Assembly: GCA_009103225.1 (NCBI GenBank)
Contig: RHPI01000003.1
Coordinates: forward strand, 49,126 to 113,125
Reading direction: 5' to 3'
Length of the DNA stretch: 64,000 bases
Origin: Chlorokybus atmophyticus
Lineage: Eukaryota; Streptophyta; Chlorokybophyceae; Chlorokybales; Chlorokybaceae
This document shows, piece by piece, positions 47,901-59,000 of this stretch (the first letter of the stretch is position 1; each line of letters begins with the position of its first letter). The position numbers were made by a program, and so were the translations under genes. The notes beneath the pieces are model-generated. The model worked only from the letters and a program-made list of their open reading frames with translations. It made no database searches and was not told the DNA's origin.

Positions 47901-48183
47901 ACTCCAACACGAACACCAGCACCAGCACCAGCACCAGCACCAGCAACGACATTAACAACAATACACCACACCAGCAGCAGCAGCATCAGACTTTGATAGC
48001 TTAGATTGGTAGCAGTAGATGCTAGCAGCTGTGAACCGCAGCTCCCCTTCAGGCAGGTGGGTTACCTTGACCAGGAGGTTGTTGTGTGCTGTCGGGTGAT
48101 GATGGAAAAGACGAAGTTCCACGCGCAGGAGCAGTCAAACAGCTCAAAACCAACACTGTGACCAGCACACCGTGCATCTTCAT
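44968..48183 (-). CDS. GT29 sialyltransferase-like glycosyltransferase with proline-rich stem
   Basis: Probable Golgi enzyme of 523 residues in 11 exons, downward: 48183-48066, 47798-47667, 47466-47224, 47117-47061, 46981-46841, 46587-46401, 46321-46186, 46084-45953, 45879-45715, 45458-45369, 45138-44968. It begins MKMHGVLVTVLVLSCLTAPARG, a signal peptide or short anchor. Exon 3 encodes extensin-like SPPPP/SPPP repeats (about residues 115-164). The catalytic part has the L sialylmotif (GTCAIVA|VGDNML, then GPEIDSHDTVFRYNSP), the S motif (APPGGFKWFV...CSRIDLYGY), and motif III/VS (KYFERDSVMSTVH...LGAVC).. Plant GT29 proteins have unsettled donors, and some relate to Kdo or pectin. The exon 3 acceptor could instead be six bases upstream. 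The Gly-rich plus ORF at 47166-47535 is antisense. Confidence 0.88.
47224..47390. repeat. GGT/GGC trinucleotide tract encoding the proline stem
   Basis: An imperfect (GGTGGT/GGC/GAT) tract on the plus strand. Read on the minus strand it encodes Ser-Pro3-4 repeats in GT29 exon 3. It is coding, but prone to length variation. Confidence 0.8.
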
Positions 48184-49909
48184 CAGGCAAGCCCTGTGCC
48201 TGAGCTCAAGCTACAAGCTAAGAGCTGCAGCAGCAGTGCGTCTGGCGCACAGCATACGCTAATAGGTCAGTTCTGTCAGTAGGTTGCTAGAGCTTAAGCA
48301 GCAGGTCACGCCTTGAGGAGGGCGTCAGGGTGCACGAGGAGCGCGCCCACTACCGCCTCGCCGACACGGCAGCGCCCTGCCCATATGCTGCAGCAGGCAC
48401 AGCAGCAACAACATGCTTACATCGGAACGCGGTAGTTGCTGCACCGACTTTGTGAAAGGCGAGTTCATTCACGGCGTGCATCTTCGGTAGGTTCTAGTGA
48501 TCCCCGTTGTGATTGCCGACGTTTTGCATGAGTTCGCGTCACGTGAGGTGGACATCCCAAGTTGGGAGTCCCAACTTGGGTGAGATCGCCCAGGCAGCGC
48601 GCCTCACGAATAGTGATTCATGGCCCCTGAAGCCATGAATCACTACCGCAATGTACTACATACATCACAACCCGCACTCTATTCAAATCATAATTATTCA
48701 CTTCAACCTTTTGCTACTATAATAATCAAGTCAATAAAATGCATTGATGTTTGTGTTGCTAAGACTCTCTGAAGAGCTAATAAAAAATAAAATCTGAGAC
48801 AATTCGGAATTACTTTTTTATCGTAATGTTTGTAGCAGTACGGTATTCATGAGTCATGAACACAAGTTGCATTACCCAACCCCTTGTTATACAAGTCCCA
48901 ATGGCCCCTGTATATACAATATGAGAGATGATGCAAGACAAAAAACGTGTGTATGCATATTTTGCCACTTTTACTATTGAGCTTATAATATGCAAACTCA
49001 TGTGTCTGTATGTTTGTATGGAAGCAACCGCGAGGGGGTTGGGGGGGTAGAATGGAAAAGAGTGTACATAAATCCAGAACATCAATGCATGCATTGTGAC
49101 GTTTTGGATACGTGTCTGTCTCGTTAAAAGCAATGGATTTGTGTGGGCGGGGTAATTGAACTGCATTAGAACATACTTGGTTGATTGTATCACATTTGCC
49201 AGGATTCTTGGTAAGTGTAATACAATGTGCACTGACGCGTTGTATTTTACAAGTAACAAAAAGTCAAACCACATAACAAATTGCACTTGATTGATATTGA
49301 TAACTATACTGCAGCCCATACCGGTGCTACCTTGTTACCGGCGGCGCGGTGGCAAGGGGGCATAGGGTATAGCTCAGGGGCCAACAAGCAACCACAGCAA
49401 CCAATAGCAACGCAACAACAATAAGCAATGAACACCACAACAAGCAGCAAGCAACACAGAGCTAGCTAGACTAAGGGGGCTGCTACCTATGTGCGTGCAA
49501 CGTGTAGGCAGTGGAGCAGGCAGTGGCAGTTAGGACAGATCTGCCAAACTACCTGTACAAGGTAGGGGCATAGGGAGCGGTCAAGGGCTTGACTGGTATT
49601 GCTGTCAGCGGCGACGATCAACTCTTACCACCCCTGCTTTCACCTTGAGGTGCCATTATGTTGGCTGACCCTTCTCCTTGCCCAACCTGTGTAACCCCTG
49701 CAATCCATTCCAACTTACACAATAATTGCATCTGTTCATACACTTAGGTACGGGTTTGTTCTCCAGTCTTGTGGCAGTCCCATGTAGCCTCAAGCCCCAC
49801 GTGTCAAGTATGTGAACACTGCTCATGCCACTGGTATGAGTTCTATTTACTTGTTGCAGCAATACATGACGTGAAGTCAGTAGCGAGTTGCAGCGTCATG
49901 CATGAACAC
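48184..49909. other. Intergenic DNA, GT29 start to LptF-like stop
   Basis: Contains two hairpins near 48556-48645 and about 600 bp of AT-rich DNA at 48660-49310. A minus-strand ORF of 169 codons at 48810-49319 is AT-rich and has no recognised domain or splice context, so I do not call it. The GT29 promoter should lie at the left end. Confidence 0.5.
48556..48645. repeat. Two adjacent perfect hairpins
   Basis: CCCAAGTTGGGA/TCCCAACTTGGG (48556-48567 and 48569-48580, 1-nt loop) is followed by TAGTGATTCATGGC/GCCATGAATCACTA (48611-48624 and 48632-48645, 7-nt loop). Both are exact. Function unknown. Confidence 0.85.
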
Positions 49910-52336
49910 TTACAAGACCTTCACACGCATTGCAAGCTGTGTCCTCCAGATCCATACTACCAAAAAAAATGCTGTCAGACACGCCGTCCACGCTGCCCAA
50001 CCGGCATGAATGTAGCCGTTGATCGCGAGAGCTTGAGCCATTGCGGCAACTGCATTGCAGGTCAACGCACACGCGATGGCCACTGTTGGCGAGTGCAGTC
50101 GTCTACCGTGAGCTGCACTTGAAGCAGAGAGCAACACTGCGGAACCGCCCACCTGCAATTACAAACGAAACCAGCTGTTGGGTTTGTCATAGACAACATG
50201 CACCCTATGATGGACCTTCCATCAGGCTTTGCAGTGACTTACCAAAGCATAAGCCATACAGGACCCCGCCATGGCATCCCTGGCATGGAAGTAATACATT
50301 GCCTCGCATGCGTCTCTCTCACAACCCTCAACACCTGCCTCCCCTCTCTCACGCATGTCACGAGCTCTTGTTTGCAAGTAGGCAACACGCTCTGCCGCCT
50401 CTCTCCTCGTGCAATCTTGCAAGCTTGCTGAAGCACGTGCGGCTGCCCGCGCTATGTTGGGCATTGGCACTTCCATTGAATGCAACTGCGCATGTTGAGG
50501 GTTGAAGCCACATGTGACACTACCAAAAGAGAGCGCACGCACCTTAACAATGTCACGTGCGGATGCATCAGGTGACACAGATATGGCCGCTGCATTGTTC
50601 AGCTGCCAGGCGCGCTCTTGCCAGTTCCAAGTGCAAGTATCAGCGCTGACAACCTATATGAAGCGAAGCTGATGGAAATGCTTGACATCAGTGCAAGGTG
50701 ACCGTATGCTTCTTTTCAATCAGCTTACCCTCAAGGGTTTGCCAGCGGGATCGCACTCGAGCATGCACAGACCACGCATGCATCCGCCCTCAATCATGCG
50801 CGCATACCAAGCGCGCTGCAATGCGTGCGGGCCTCCCTTCACCTGCGCGAGGGCGTTATGTACCACTCCCCACGCCACGTGTACACATTGCGATTAGACG
50901 CGTTGCAAGTCGGCGGGCACAGCAACACGTGCCCGCGCATGGTACTCCGAGTACATGAAGTCCGGTCGCGGCTGCATGGAATGCAGCTCTGTCGTCAAGG
51001 CGCTCTCAACCAGCTTCCTAGCTCTGCAGACAGAGCAATTGCAACCCTGATGTGTAACCGTGTTTGGTTGTCAACTCTCACTTACCGCATGCTTGCATCT
51101 GGCACAAGCCACTCTGAGCAGCCCCATGCCATGCCAGCTGCTAGTACGCCCACAACACAGACAGGCACCATGAGGCGGGCGGGAGACACGCCCGCAGCAG
51201 CGAGCGCCCCCAACTCTCCATCCGCCTGCGTGTGAGCACGTCCTGTTAGCAACAGAGACTGACAGCCAACAAGCTGATTCCTGTTCTGTAGCTCGTCGTG
51301 CCTGCATGCGCGACAGTACGAACAGCACTGCTGCCATTGCTGAGTATGGCAGCGCTAGAGTGAAGAAACGCGGCGTTTGGAGGAGGGCTGCGCCCAAAGC
51401 CACACGAAGTGGAAGGCCTGCACATGCACGCACATTTGTGTGTTGTCAACAGCTTTCCTATTTACAAAAGTTACATGCAAGAACATGCTAGTACAGGTTG
51501 CTTCCTTGACAACCATGCAGGAGTAAAGCCGCATGCACATGGCTACAGCATGCACATAGAAAAAGACATGCACTTCTGTGAACCCTGACAACTCTGAGTT
51601 ACATGCAAAGAAAAAACAGGGAAGTGTGGTGGGCACAAGGTGCACGCATGGCTTAGCTCTCGTGTGAACGAGTCTGCGCACGCGCACTATGCAGCTTAAC
51701 AAGAGCGTGTGGAACAAAGGCACGGCCATGAAAGCCACCTGAATGGCACACATGGCACACATGGGTTGATAACCGGGCAGCGCTGGGCTTATCATTGCCT
51801 GCAGCAACGCTGTTGTCACAATGCTGAGCGGACATTGCTAAGGCGGCAGTGCAATTGTCTTGCATTCAGCAAAACATTTCAGCTCAAGCACATGCGCGTG
51901 AGTTGCAAGCATTGGGCGCGTTTGCTGTGTAAGTCAAGGCAGTACCAGACACAACCACTTCGCGGGCAAGCTGAACGAGGGCGCCAAGGGAGACGCCCAG
52001 TCCTGCAATGGCGCCGACGGCCAGGAGGAAGGGGCCTGCTGCTTCTTTCAGGAAGCAGCGGTCCAGGAGCGGGATTGCCAGCTTTGTCGTCAGACTTCTC
52101 AACTTCGCTGTAGCGCTAAGCCGCAAGCTTGCATTGAGCCGGAAGCAGCGGACTAGTAGGCGGCGAGGAGGCAGCGGCGGCGAGCGGCAACGCAGACACT
52201 CTGGTCGAACCGGAAGCTGTGCCCGGTAGCATACCAACTGGCAACAACGCTCTGACAGAGCTCTTTTTAGCCACGTGGCGGCATTGCCCGGTGCGACCGC
52301 CGCCGTCATGCCTCTCCGCTCAGTCTCCCAGGCCAT
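49910..52336 (-). CDS. Putative plastid LptF/LptG (YjgP/YjgQ)-family permease
   Basis: Membrane protein of the LptF/LptG permease family, which in bacteria forms the membrane part of an ABC lipid exporter. Exons, downward: 52336-51946, 51417-51302, 51225-51086, 51023-about 50905 (donor uncertain), 50842-50729, 50653-50543, 50485-50243, 50152-49910. The first about 85 residues are Arg/Ala/Leu-rich without acidic runs, a likely plastid transit peptide. Then come LDRCFLKEAAGPFLLAVGAI (TM1), LPLRVALGAALLQTPRFFTL, ALPYSAMAAVLFVLSRMQ|ADGELGALAAAGVS (the conserved RL.xDxEL.ALxAAG block), a TM, a periplasm-like domain, and C-terminal helices including WAAWTACLTAFFLVVWIWR. Intron 2 needs a GC donor (CAG|GCACGA). 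Cyanobacterial ancestry is inferred. Divergent from the U2 gene. Confidence 0.72.
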
Positions 52337-52514
52337 AACAGTTCAGATCGGCGCAAGGGGCACAATCAGCACAAGCACTGCTTCAAAGCCGCTGCCCTGC
52401 TGACCGTTCGATCAACGCAAGCGCCTCGCATCCGTACTGTGCAACCCAGCGCTTATCGCCACCAGTCGTAGAGGAGTGGACCCAATATAATCTGGAGTTA
52501 CATGCAATGTGCGC
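52337..52514. promoter_or_regulatory. Divergent LptF-like / U2 snRNA promoter
   Basis: 178 bp separates the permease ATG from the U2 5' end. AATATAATC at 52484-52492 lies about 30 bp upstream of U2, matching the TATA position of plant Pol II snRNA genes. I could not find a convincing upstream sequence element RTCCCACATCG. Confidence 0.5.
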
Positions 52515-52708
52515 ATACCTTTCTCGGCCTTTTGGCTAAGATCAAGTGTAGTATCTGTTCTTATCAGCTTAATATCTGATACGTGGCCCATCGGGTCACA
52601 ATGATATTAAACTAATTTGTTTGGGTGGAGGTCTCATACGGGTGGGCTTGCTCACCCGAGGCCTCCGGCGTCGCCTCAGCATTGCACTGCCGCAGAGGAT
52701 GGCGCAGC
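52515..52708 (+). ncRNA. U2: U2 spliceosomal snRNA
   Basis: The 5' end ATACCTTTCTCGGCCTTTTG continues through GCTAAGATCAAGTGTAGTATC to TGTTCTTATCAGCTTAATAT, identical or nearly so to eukaryotic U2, including the GUAGUA branch-point recognition sequence. Stem-loop IIb is GTGGCCCATCGGGTCAC. A likely Sm site is TAATTTGTTTGG, slightly G-interrupted compared with AATTTATTTTTT in land plants. Stem-loops III/IV follow, with GCATTGCACTGCCGCAGAGG. The 3' end is estimated from the last stem. U2 pairs with intron branch points during splicing. The many ORFs over it are spurious. Confidence 0.95.
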
Positions 52709-54100
52709 CCACCCCTTCCGGGGACCACCACAACCACCCACCCACACGCAACGCACACACTATCAACACAATGTCAGTACACACTCATCAACAACGCACC
52801 TCCACAAACACACATGCCACACCTTCACCCGCTCGCATACTTGGCGTAGGCACCCACATCAACACCCACCAACAACGCACCACCACAAACACACATGCCC
52901 ATCCCACACCTTCACCCACTCGCATAAGCGGCGCATGCACCTACATTATCGTGCTAATGCCATGCATGTAAGTTCACCAAAGATTACACGCGCTTGATAT
53001 AGCTTTTGCACCAGATCCTCGTGCCAACTACACGCATACCTCCCTTTATGGTATCCAATGTGTGGCGCTTGCGCTTCGTGCATACCAGTTGTAGCAATCG
53101 TTGCCCCCACCTGCCGCTGCTACATTCTGTTGAAGTATTGTGCACGTGCATGTTTGGTGGTGAATGTTGGCATGTGCATTGCGTTTCACAATATTTGTAA
53201 ATTGTTAACGACTACCTCATTAGCTTCACTACTGCACTGACCCCCGCTAGACAAGCATGCATGCATGTTGAGTCACTTGTGCATGTGCCTTGGTCAGCGG
53301 CCAGCATCTTCTTAGCATGAGCGTCAGCAAACAGCCGAGGTGCACTTCCCCTCCCCCCGCCTCCATCCCCTCGGCCGTCATCCGTCTCCCTTGCCACTTC
53401 CGTCTGTGTATTGTGTTGTTGGTTACTGTATCTAATCTTATTCTATACACTATGCGTCTCCTCCTGCTTTGCTCTACTCTCCTTTCCTTGTATGTGCATA
53501 CATAGCATGTTATTTAGATTTGGTACAAATTACGGAATACGTGTATATGCATATACTTGCGAGGTAATGATATAGCTGATTCAAGTAACTGGACCAGTGT
53601 ACAAACAACAGAGTGTTATCATGGATTCCTATACAATGCGTCATGCAACTGCGTATGCATAGACCATGCATTATGTGATAGAGAGTACTGTAGCTCCGTT
53701 GCATGCAGTAATGCACCTTTCTAATTTATTTGAAGGGGCCGCAAACTACCCAACTGACATCACATGGGGAATCCCGGTAGGGATGCCAAGTGTGTGCATA
53801 GGTAATGCAGCGGCTGTCCATGCCTGCCCGGTATAATTACGCTGGCTACCTGCAACTCAAATGAGTGGCCTCAAATGGTTGGGCATACAAATTGTGCTTG
53901 CATGATTTACTGTAGGTGCAGAACCTGCTGTAGCAGTCGAGCTGTTCTACCATTGAGTCGACTAAAACACATACTGTACATTACTGCAGTTAGCATGGTC
54001 CCTGCAGAGGGCCAATTCGTACATACACCTTCTCGCGTGCAGCATGAAGGGTGGAGTAAAAGGGAACGTTGATAGAGTTTACCGGTGCGTTCAGGATGTG
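52709..54100. other. Spacer after U2, with short repeats
   Basis: From 52740 to 52930 two diverged copies of a block of about 90 bp share CATCAACAACGCACC, CCACAAACACACATGCC and ACCTTCACCC.CTCGCATA. The rest has no exon-like pattern. ORFs at 53212-53505 are C/G-run driven on both strands and not credible. Confidence 0.5.
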
Positions 54101-55896
54101 TTACGAAAGGGTGAAGAGCAGCTGCGCATACGCGACGGTGATGAGCAACGCGATGCCTGCGAGCCAACCAGCTGGGTACGCTCTCCCAGTCTTTATGAAG
54201 ACGCTACCAACAGCACCCAGCACTGTTCCCGAAGCACCTGTCCAAGAAACAAAAGAGCAGCTCGCCTGTCAAGACACAACTTGCAGTCCGTCCATTCAGT
54301 GAAACACAATGGCGTCATACCTAATGCAAGCTGCGATGCCAACAATGGATTTAGTGGAAAGTTTGCTGCTGAGTATAGCAGGATGGCGGACACCGCCAGC
54401 GCAAGGGACAGCCACGTCAAGCTGCCCTCTCTCATCCACGCTGTGATGCCGCCGGCAGCCATGATGGCCGCATACAGCGCAGTCAGCGCCTGCGCCGCAT
54501 CTTGAGCAGCAGACTTCTTACCGCTTCGACCATCGCCACTGCTGTGAAGGTCAACCACAGGGAATGCACAGGTCAGGCTGCTGCATACTATCCGCAATGA
54601 TGTGCAAATAGCCACTCATGGCATGACTGACAAACCTCAAGCACGATATCTGTGCACAATGACCAACTCAGCACCGAACATGGACATCACTTCATTCTCC
54701 ACATTCACCACAGACGGCTTGTAAAGTAAGTGACAAAAGCCGTTGTACCCATTTACAGCTGTGGCACTGAATGCAGACTTGGAAGACATCAACGCTAGTT
54801 AACATTATTGGCGACGATTGACGGTTTCAATACCGAGTATGCAGTACGTAGTTCTGCCAGTGTTGGGTATGCATGTGCGCATACCTTGCATCCCCCCAAC
54901 CATCTCCTCCGCCACCCCCGCCTCCACCCCTGCCGCTGATTCCATTGCCACCACCGCTGTCATCTAGGTTGACCTCGCCTGTCCACACATGCTCTGGTCT
55001 CGCTTGGTCGGGCGCCTCACCTGCACCAACGCATGTTGGCTTATATTTGAGGGTGTAATAAAAAGTCTACTTGCTTTGTAACTTGATGCCTACGTGACAG
55101 GCCTGCGCATGGATGCAGGCTGTAACATGTAGTATGTTCAAGTGCACAGGCCACACATGCAAGCAGCCAAGAGTGCAATGCGCCCCAGCCCATAGGACCA
55201 TACATGCACAAAATACATGGCAACATACAGATTCATGCATGACGTACAAGCCAGCGACACGCAAAGTCAGCACATGTGCCACTGGCGTAATGTGTAACTG
55301 GCTACGTTCACAGCATGCTTGCGGTCGTAAGTTCAGAGCATACATACGTGCATATTGTGAATGTGTATAGCTTTCAAGATGTGACCTCAACCAGAGCAGC
55401 CTTTCAGCAATGTTGCATGTCGGCGAGTAGCTGTCGTGCATGTAAGCATGCTGTGAACGTAGCCTTTCAGATGTGACCCCAACCAAGGCAACGCTGCATG
55501 CTTCAGAGAGAGTAGATTAACCTTCAGGCTCGCACCTAAAGGATCAACCCGGCGCTCAGCGAGGGCAGCGCCGCCGCCCGAGCTGCGATCCGCATAGGCG
55601 GCCGGCGGCGAGTGGCCATACTGGTAAGGGGCGGCGTAGATGACCGGGGAGGTGTAGTCCTTCGGGGAGCGGTAGTCCCGAGGCGCCCCGTACTGCCAGG
55701 CCAGGCCTGAGCACACGGCCGAGGCGACCACGGCCTGGTGCCGACGACCGCCGCACAGAAGGCGCTGCCTGGGCGGAGCTTTCCAGCAGGCCGGCGACCC
55801 AGGCCGGGAAGCAGCCGATCCATGCCTCCGCCTCGGTGCGCTGACCACGCCTCTTCCCAGCACCGTTGCCGCCCCGGCCAGCGCCGCCGCCGCCAT
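54101..55896 (-). CDS. FAX: Plastid FAX/TMEM14-family protein (fatty acid export-like)
   Basis: 284-residue integral membrane protein in four exons, downward: 55896-55536, 55020-54885, 54541-54321, 54237-54101. In Arabidopsis FAX1 is a plastid inner-envelope TMEM14 protein that exports free fatty acids. The N-terminus MAAAALAGAATVLGRGVVSA with Arg/Ser/Pro-rich continuation looks like a transit peptide. A Gly/Asp-rich linker (DDSGGGNGISGRGGGGGG, WGDA) matches that of FAX1. The TMEM14 domain follows: AQALTALYAAIMAAGGITAW, EGSLTWLSLALAVSAILLY, NPLLASQLALG|ASGTVLGAVG, RAYPAGWLAGIALLITVAYA. Introns are GT-AG in phases 1, 2 and 1. Divergent from the BEACH gene by 153 bp. Family placement is strong; which FAX type is not resolved. 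Confidence 0.9.
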
Positions 55897-56049
55897 GAGC
55901 GGCGGCCACGCTCGCTCCCCACACGTCTGCGCCAGGTCAGGCTTGCTGTTTGTTGCGCAACTTGAGCAGTCGAGTGTGGCCAGGCTAGACCAGGCCAGGC
56001 CAAAACGAGGAAACCCTAGCTCAGGGCGGGCCGGGCGGAGTGGGCGAGC
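55897..56049. promoter_or_regulatory. 153-bp bidirectional FAX/FAN promoter
   Basis: Contains CCAGGCTAGACCAGGCCAGGCC (55980-56001) and AAACCCTAG at 56011-56019, one base off the telo-box. No TATA box is seen. Both 5' UTRs must be short. Confidence 0.5.
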
Positions 56050-59000
56050 ATGAGGAGGGCGCGGCGGCGACGGTTCACGCCGCTGCTGCTGGATGAAGGC
56101 GAAGACCACGAAACGGACGTCGCTGCCTCCTGCCTTGCTGGCGAGGAGCAGCAGGAGAATTCCAGCAGCCAGCCAGTGAGGTGCCTACAACGACTCCTAC
56201 AGTCACTGCTGCTTGCTTTTTTGTGCAATGCAAGATGACAGTGCATGACAGTGCATGCCAATGGGCTTTCGCCTGCGATCTGTCTTTGCTTGCACCTTGT
56301 TTATCCATCTCCCCCACAATGTGCATTATGGTTGGCATGCTGGTTGGTGCGTGCTCTCCACATATGCGCTGCATGTCAGTGCAAGCAAGACTTACAAACT
56401 TGCTGCTTGTGTGCAATGCTGCTCGTTTCCAGCTGGTGTCTGCAGCTGGATGTTGTGTGCACCGATGTGTTGTGTGCTTTGTGTTTATGTGACTGCATTT
56501 GTTGCGCATGCGCAGGGGCCGATTGTGGTTGAACACTGCAAGTCTAGTGTGGGAGCCTGATGACTTCAGCTACCCGGTCACGCGCATACCGTTTGCGCAC
56601 ACAAAGGAGCTCAAGGCAGTGCGCGCGGCCGGCTTGAATGCATTGGCACCGTCGTCGGCATTCACAATCAGCGCAACTCGCGCTGCGCGCATGCGGCATG
56701 ACGGCGCCGACGTGCCCTACGTCATTAAGAAGGGCTCGCAGGAATGGAGGTTCAGCCTGGAGTACGCATCGCTCGACCAGGTATGTTCACTACTGCACAA
56801 ATGGTGTGGTTGCATGCTTTTGGGTTGTAGTGTATTGTGAGGTGTGGTAGCTGTCGGACTGCGAGTGCATGAGTGGCTGCTTCTGTGCTCATGAGGGAAA
56901 CCACACTGCAAACTATTACATGATTTACATACCACGCAGTACTTTGCTTCTGTGCAGTATGTTGACAGTCCTTTGGTTGTTTTGTCAGCTGGTGACTGAT
57001 TGAAATGCGTCGTGCAATGCGTGGTTGTACTTAACGACTATCAGTTCATTGGCAGGGCACGTGAGCTATGGCGCGTGGGCCAACTGCCCTATGCACAACG
57101 AGAGGCAGAACTCAATGCTCTCAAAAAGCAACGTGAGGTATGTGCTGGCCATGATGTATGTTCTGTATCGTACGTACGCCTGGTGTGCAATTTCGGTGTC
57201 TTCCAGTAACAGATTTTGTAGAAAGAGCGTAATGGAAGTCCGTTGCGTACCCTGTGCGCATGAAAGTTCTGTGCCTGCTCAGTAATGTCAATGTGCGTGC
57301 GTGCTTGCATGTACGCACGCATGCGTGTGCGTGTCTTTAACTTGACTTGGTGTGCGCTGAGTGGTGTGCCTTGCGGAGGTGATGTATCTAAATGCCACAC
57401 TATGGTGATGTGTCCAACAGGATGCTGCGGCCTTTGATACGTCTCACTTGCGAACTCTGTCAGAACGAATACTGGCAGACCTGCCTGCGGCTCATGTGAG
57501 TGACAACGCTGCAAGTGGTTGTTGAAGTGGTGAAACTAATATGTACACTCTCCATGTCAATTTTCCAGTGCTGTACTGATGTCTTTCAGCACACTCTACC
57601 TGACGGATGTTGTGGTACAGGTTACACCGTTAATCAAGGAGCCTGGCCGGTTGGTTGTCACACAGGCCAACGTGTATTTTCAGGTGTGTGCCTTGTCATG
57701 CTGTTGTTGTTAGTGTACCAACACATCTCATGTCATAACGGCACTGTTGTCCTCAGCCGCTTCATGCTCTGGCCCAGCCAGTGCTTCACCAGCCCATGCA
57801 GTCCATCGCAGCAGTTGCGCGCCGGCGGCATGCTCTGCGCCCGCTCGGACTTGAGCTGTTCTTCAGCGATAAGGTAGCTGTTGTAGCCCAGTTGTGTTGT
57901 TGCCATCGCTGATTGACTGCAGTACGCGCAGCCATGGCCCTCTGATTTCCCGGCTGGAGGCGCGTCCGCGTTCTTTGCGTTTAGGAGCGAAGCTGTTCGA
58001 GAGACTGCCATGGCCGCGCTGGTCAGTGCAGTGCCAGTGAATGCTGCCGCAGCCGGTAAACCATGTGTATGATCAGTCATACTGTAGGGTGGTGCACATA
58101 CCATCAACCCTCTGCGTGCATGCGTGCATGTGATGGGCCATGCACAGGCTCTGGACACCAAGGTGCTGCTGGGCAATTGTTAACCTGGCATGGTAACCAT
58201 AGGGTCCCTGCTGGAGCCGGACAGCGGCTGGTTGAAGAAAGTTGCCGCGGCCTGGTGCGATGGCAGGCTGACCAACCGAGACTACCTGCTCTTTCTCAAT
58301 CTGGCTGCGGGCCGAAGTTTTTGCGACCTGGCACTGTGGCCTGTGATGCCCTGGGTACGGACTGTTCAGACATTTGTCGCATTGGCTGAAATCAACTGTC
58401 AGCATGCTTCTGATTTCTTAGCCATATGCTACAGGTGTTGTTGGACTACACAAGCAGTAGCGCGGACTTGACCAACCCAAAGTCGTTTCGCGACTTGAGT
58501 AAGCCGATAGGTGCACTGAACCCTACACGCCTCGCCCTATTGAAAGAGCGCTATGAGCAGATGGTACAGACTGAGCAACTGGACAGCAGTTGCCGCCTGT
58601 GTTTGCATGGCAGTTGTGTACACCCAAGTTCACTTGCGTGCACAACAGTTTGAAACTTGCATACACAGAAGCAAGCCATCCGCAAGGATCCAACGTCACA
58701 GCCTCCTTTCATGTACGGCACGCATTACAGCGCCCCCGGTTACGTCCTCTTTTGGCTTGTCCGCTCCGCACCCGCCCATGCCCTGCGCCTTGGCGGTGGC
58801 AAGTTTGATGTCGCAGAACGAGCATTTGGCGATGCGGCTCATGTGTGGAGGTTGGTTGCTATTTGCTTGTCATTGCATCGGGGGATGGGGCAAGCAATAT
58901 CGAGAGCACTGTTTTGGTGGCCTTCAGTGTGTTGAATGGAACACGTGATACTGTTGCTGTGGGAGATGACACTTTATGGCCGCTGCGCAACTTGTCTTCA

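Noticed and set aside
48810-49319. 169-codon minus-strand ORF
   Set aside because: AT-rich, no recognisable domain, no splice-site context, and composition like the surrounding spacer.
52617-52997. Three overlapping ORFs up to 126 codons
   Set aside because: They overlap the U2 snRNA and the CACAAACACACATGCC repeats, with no domain or splice context.
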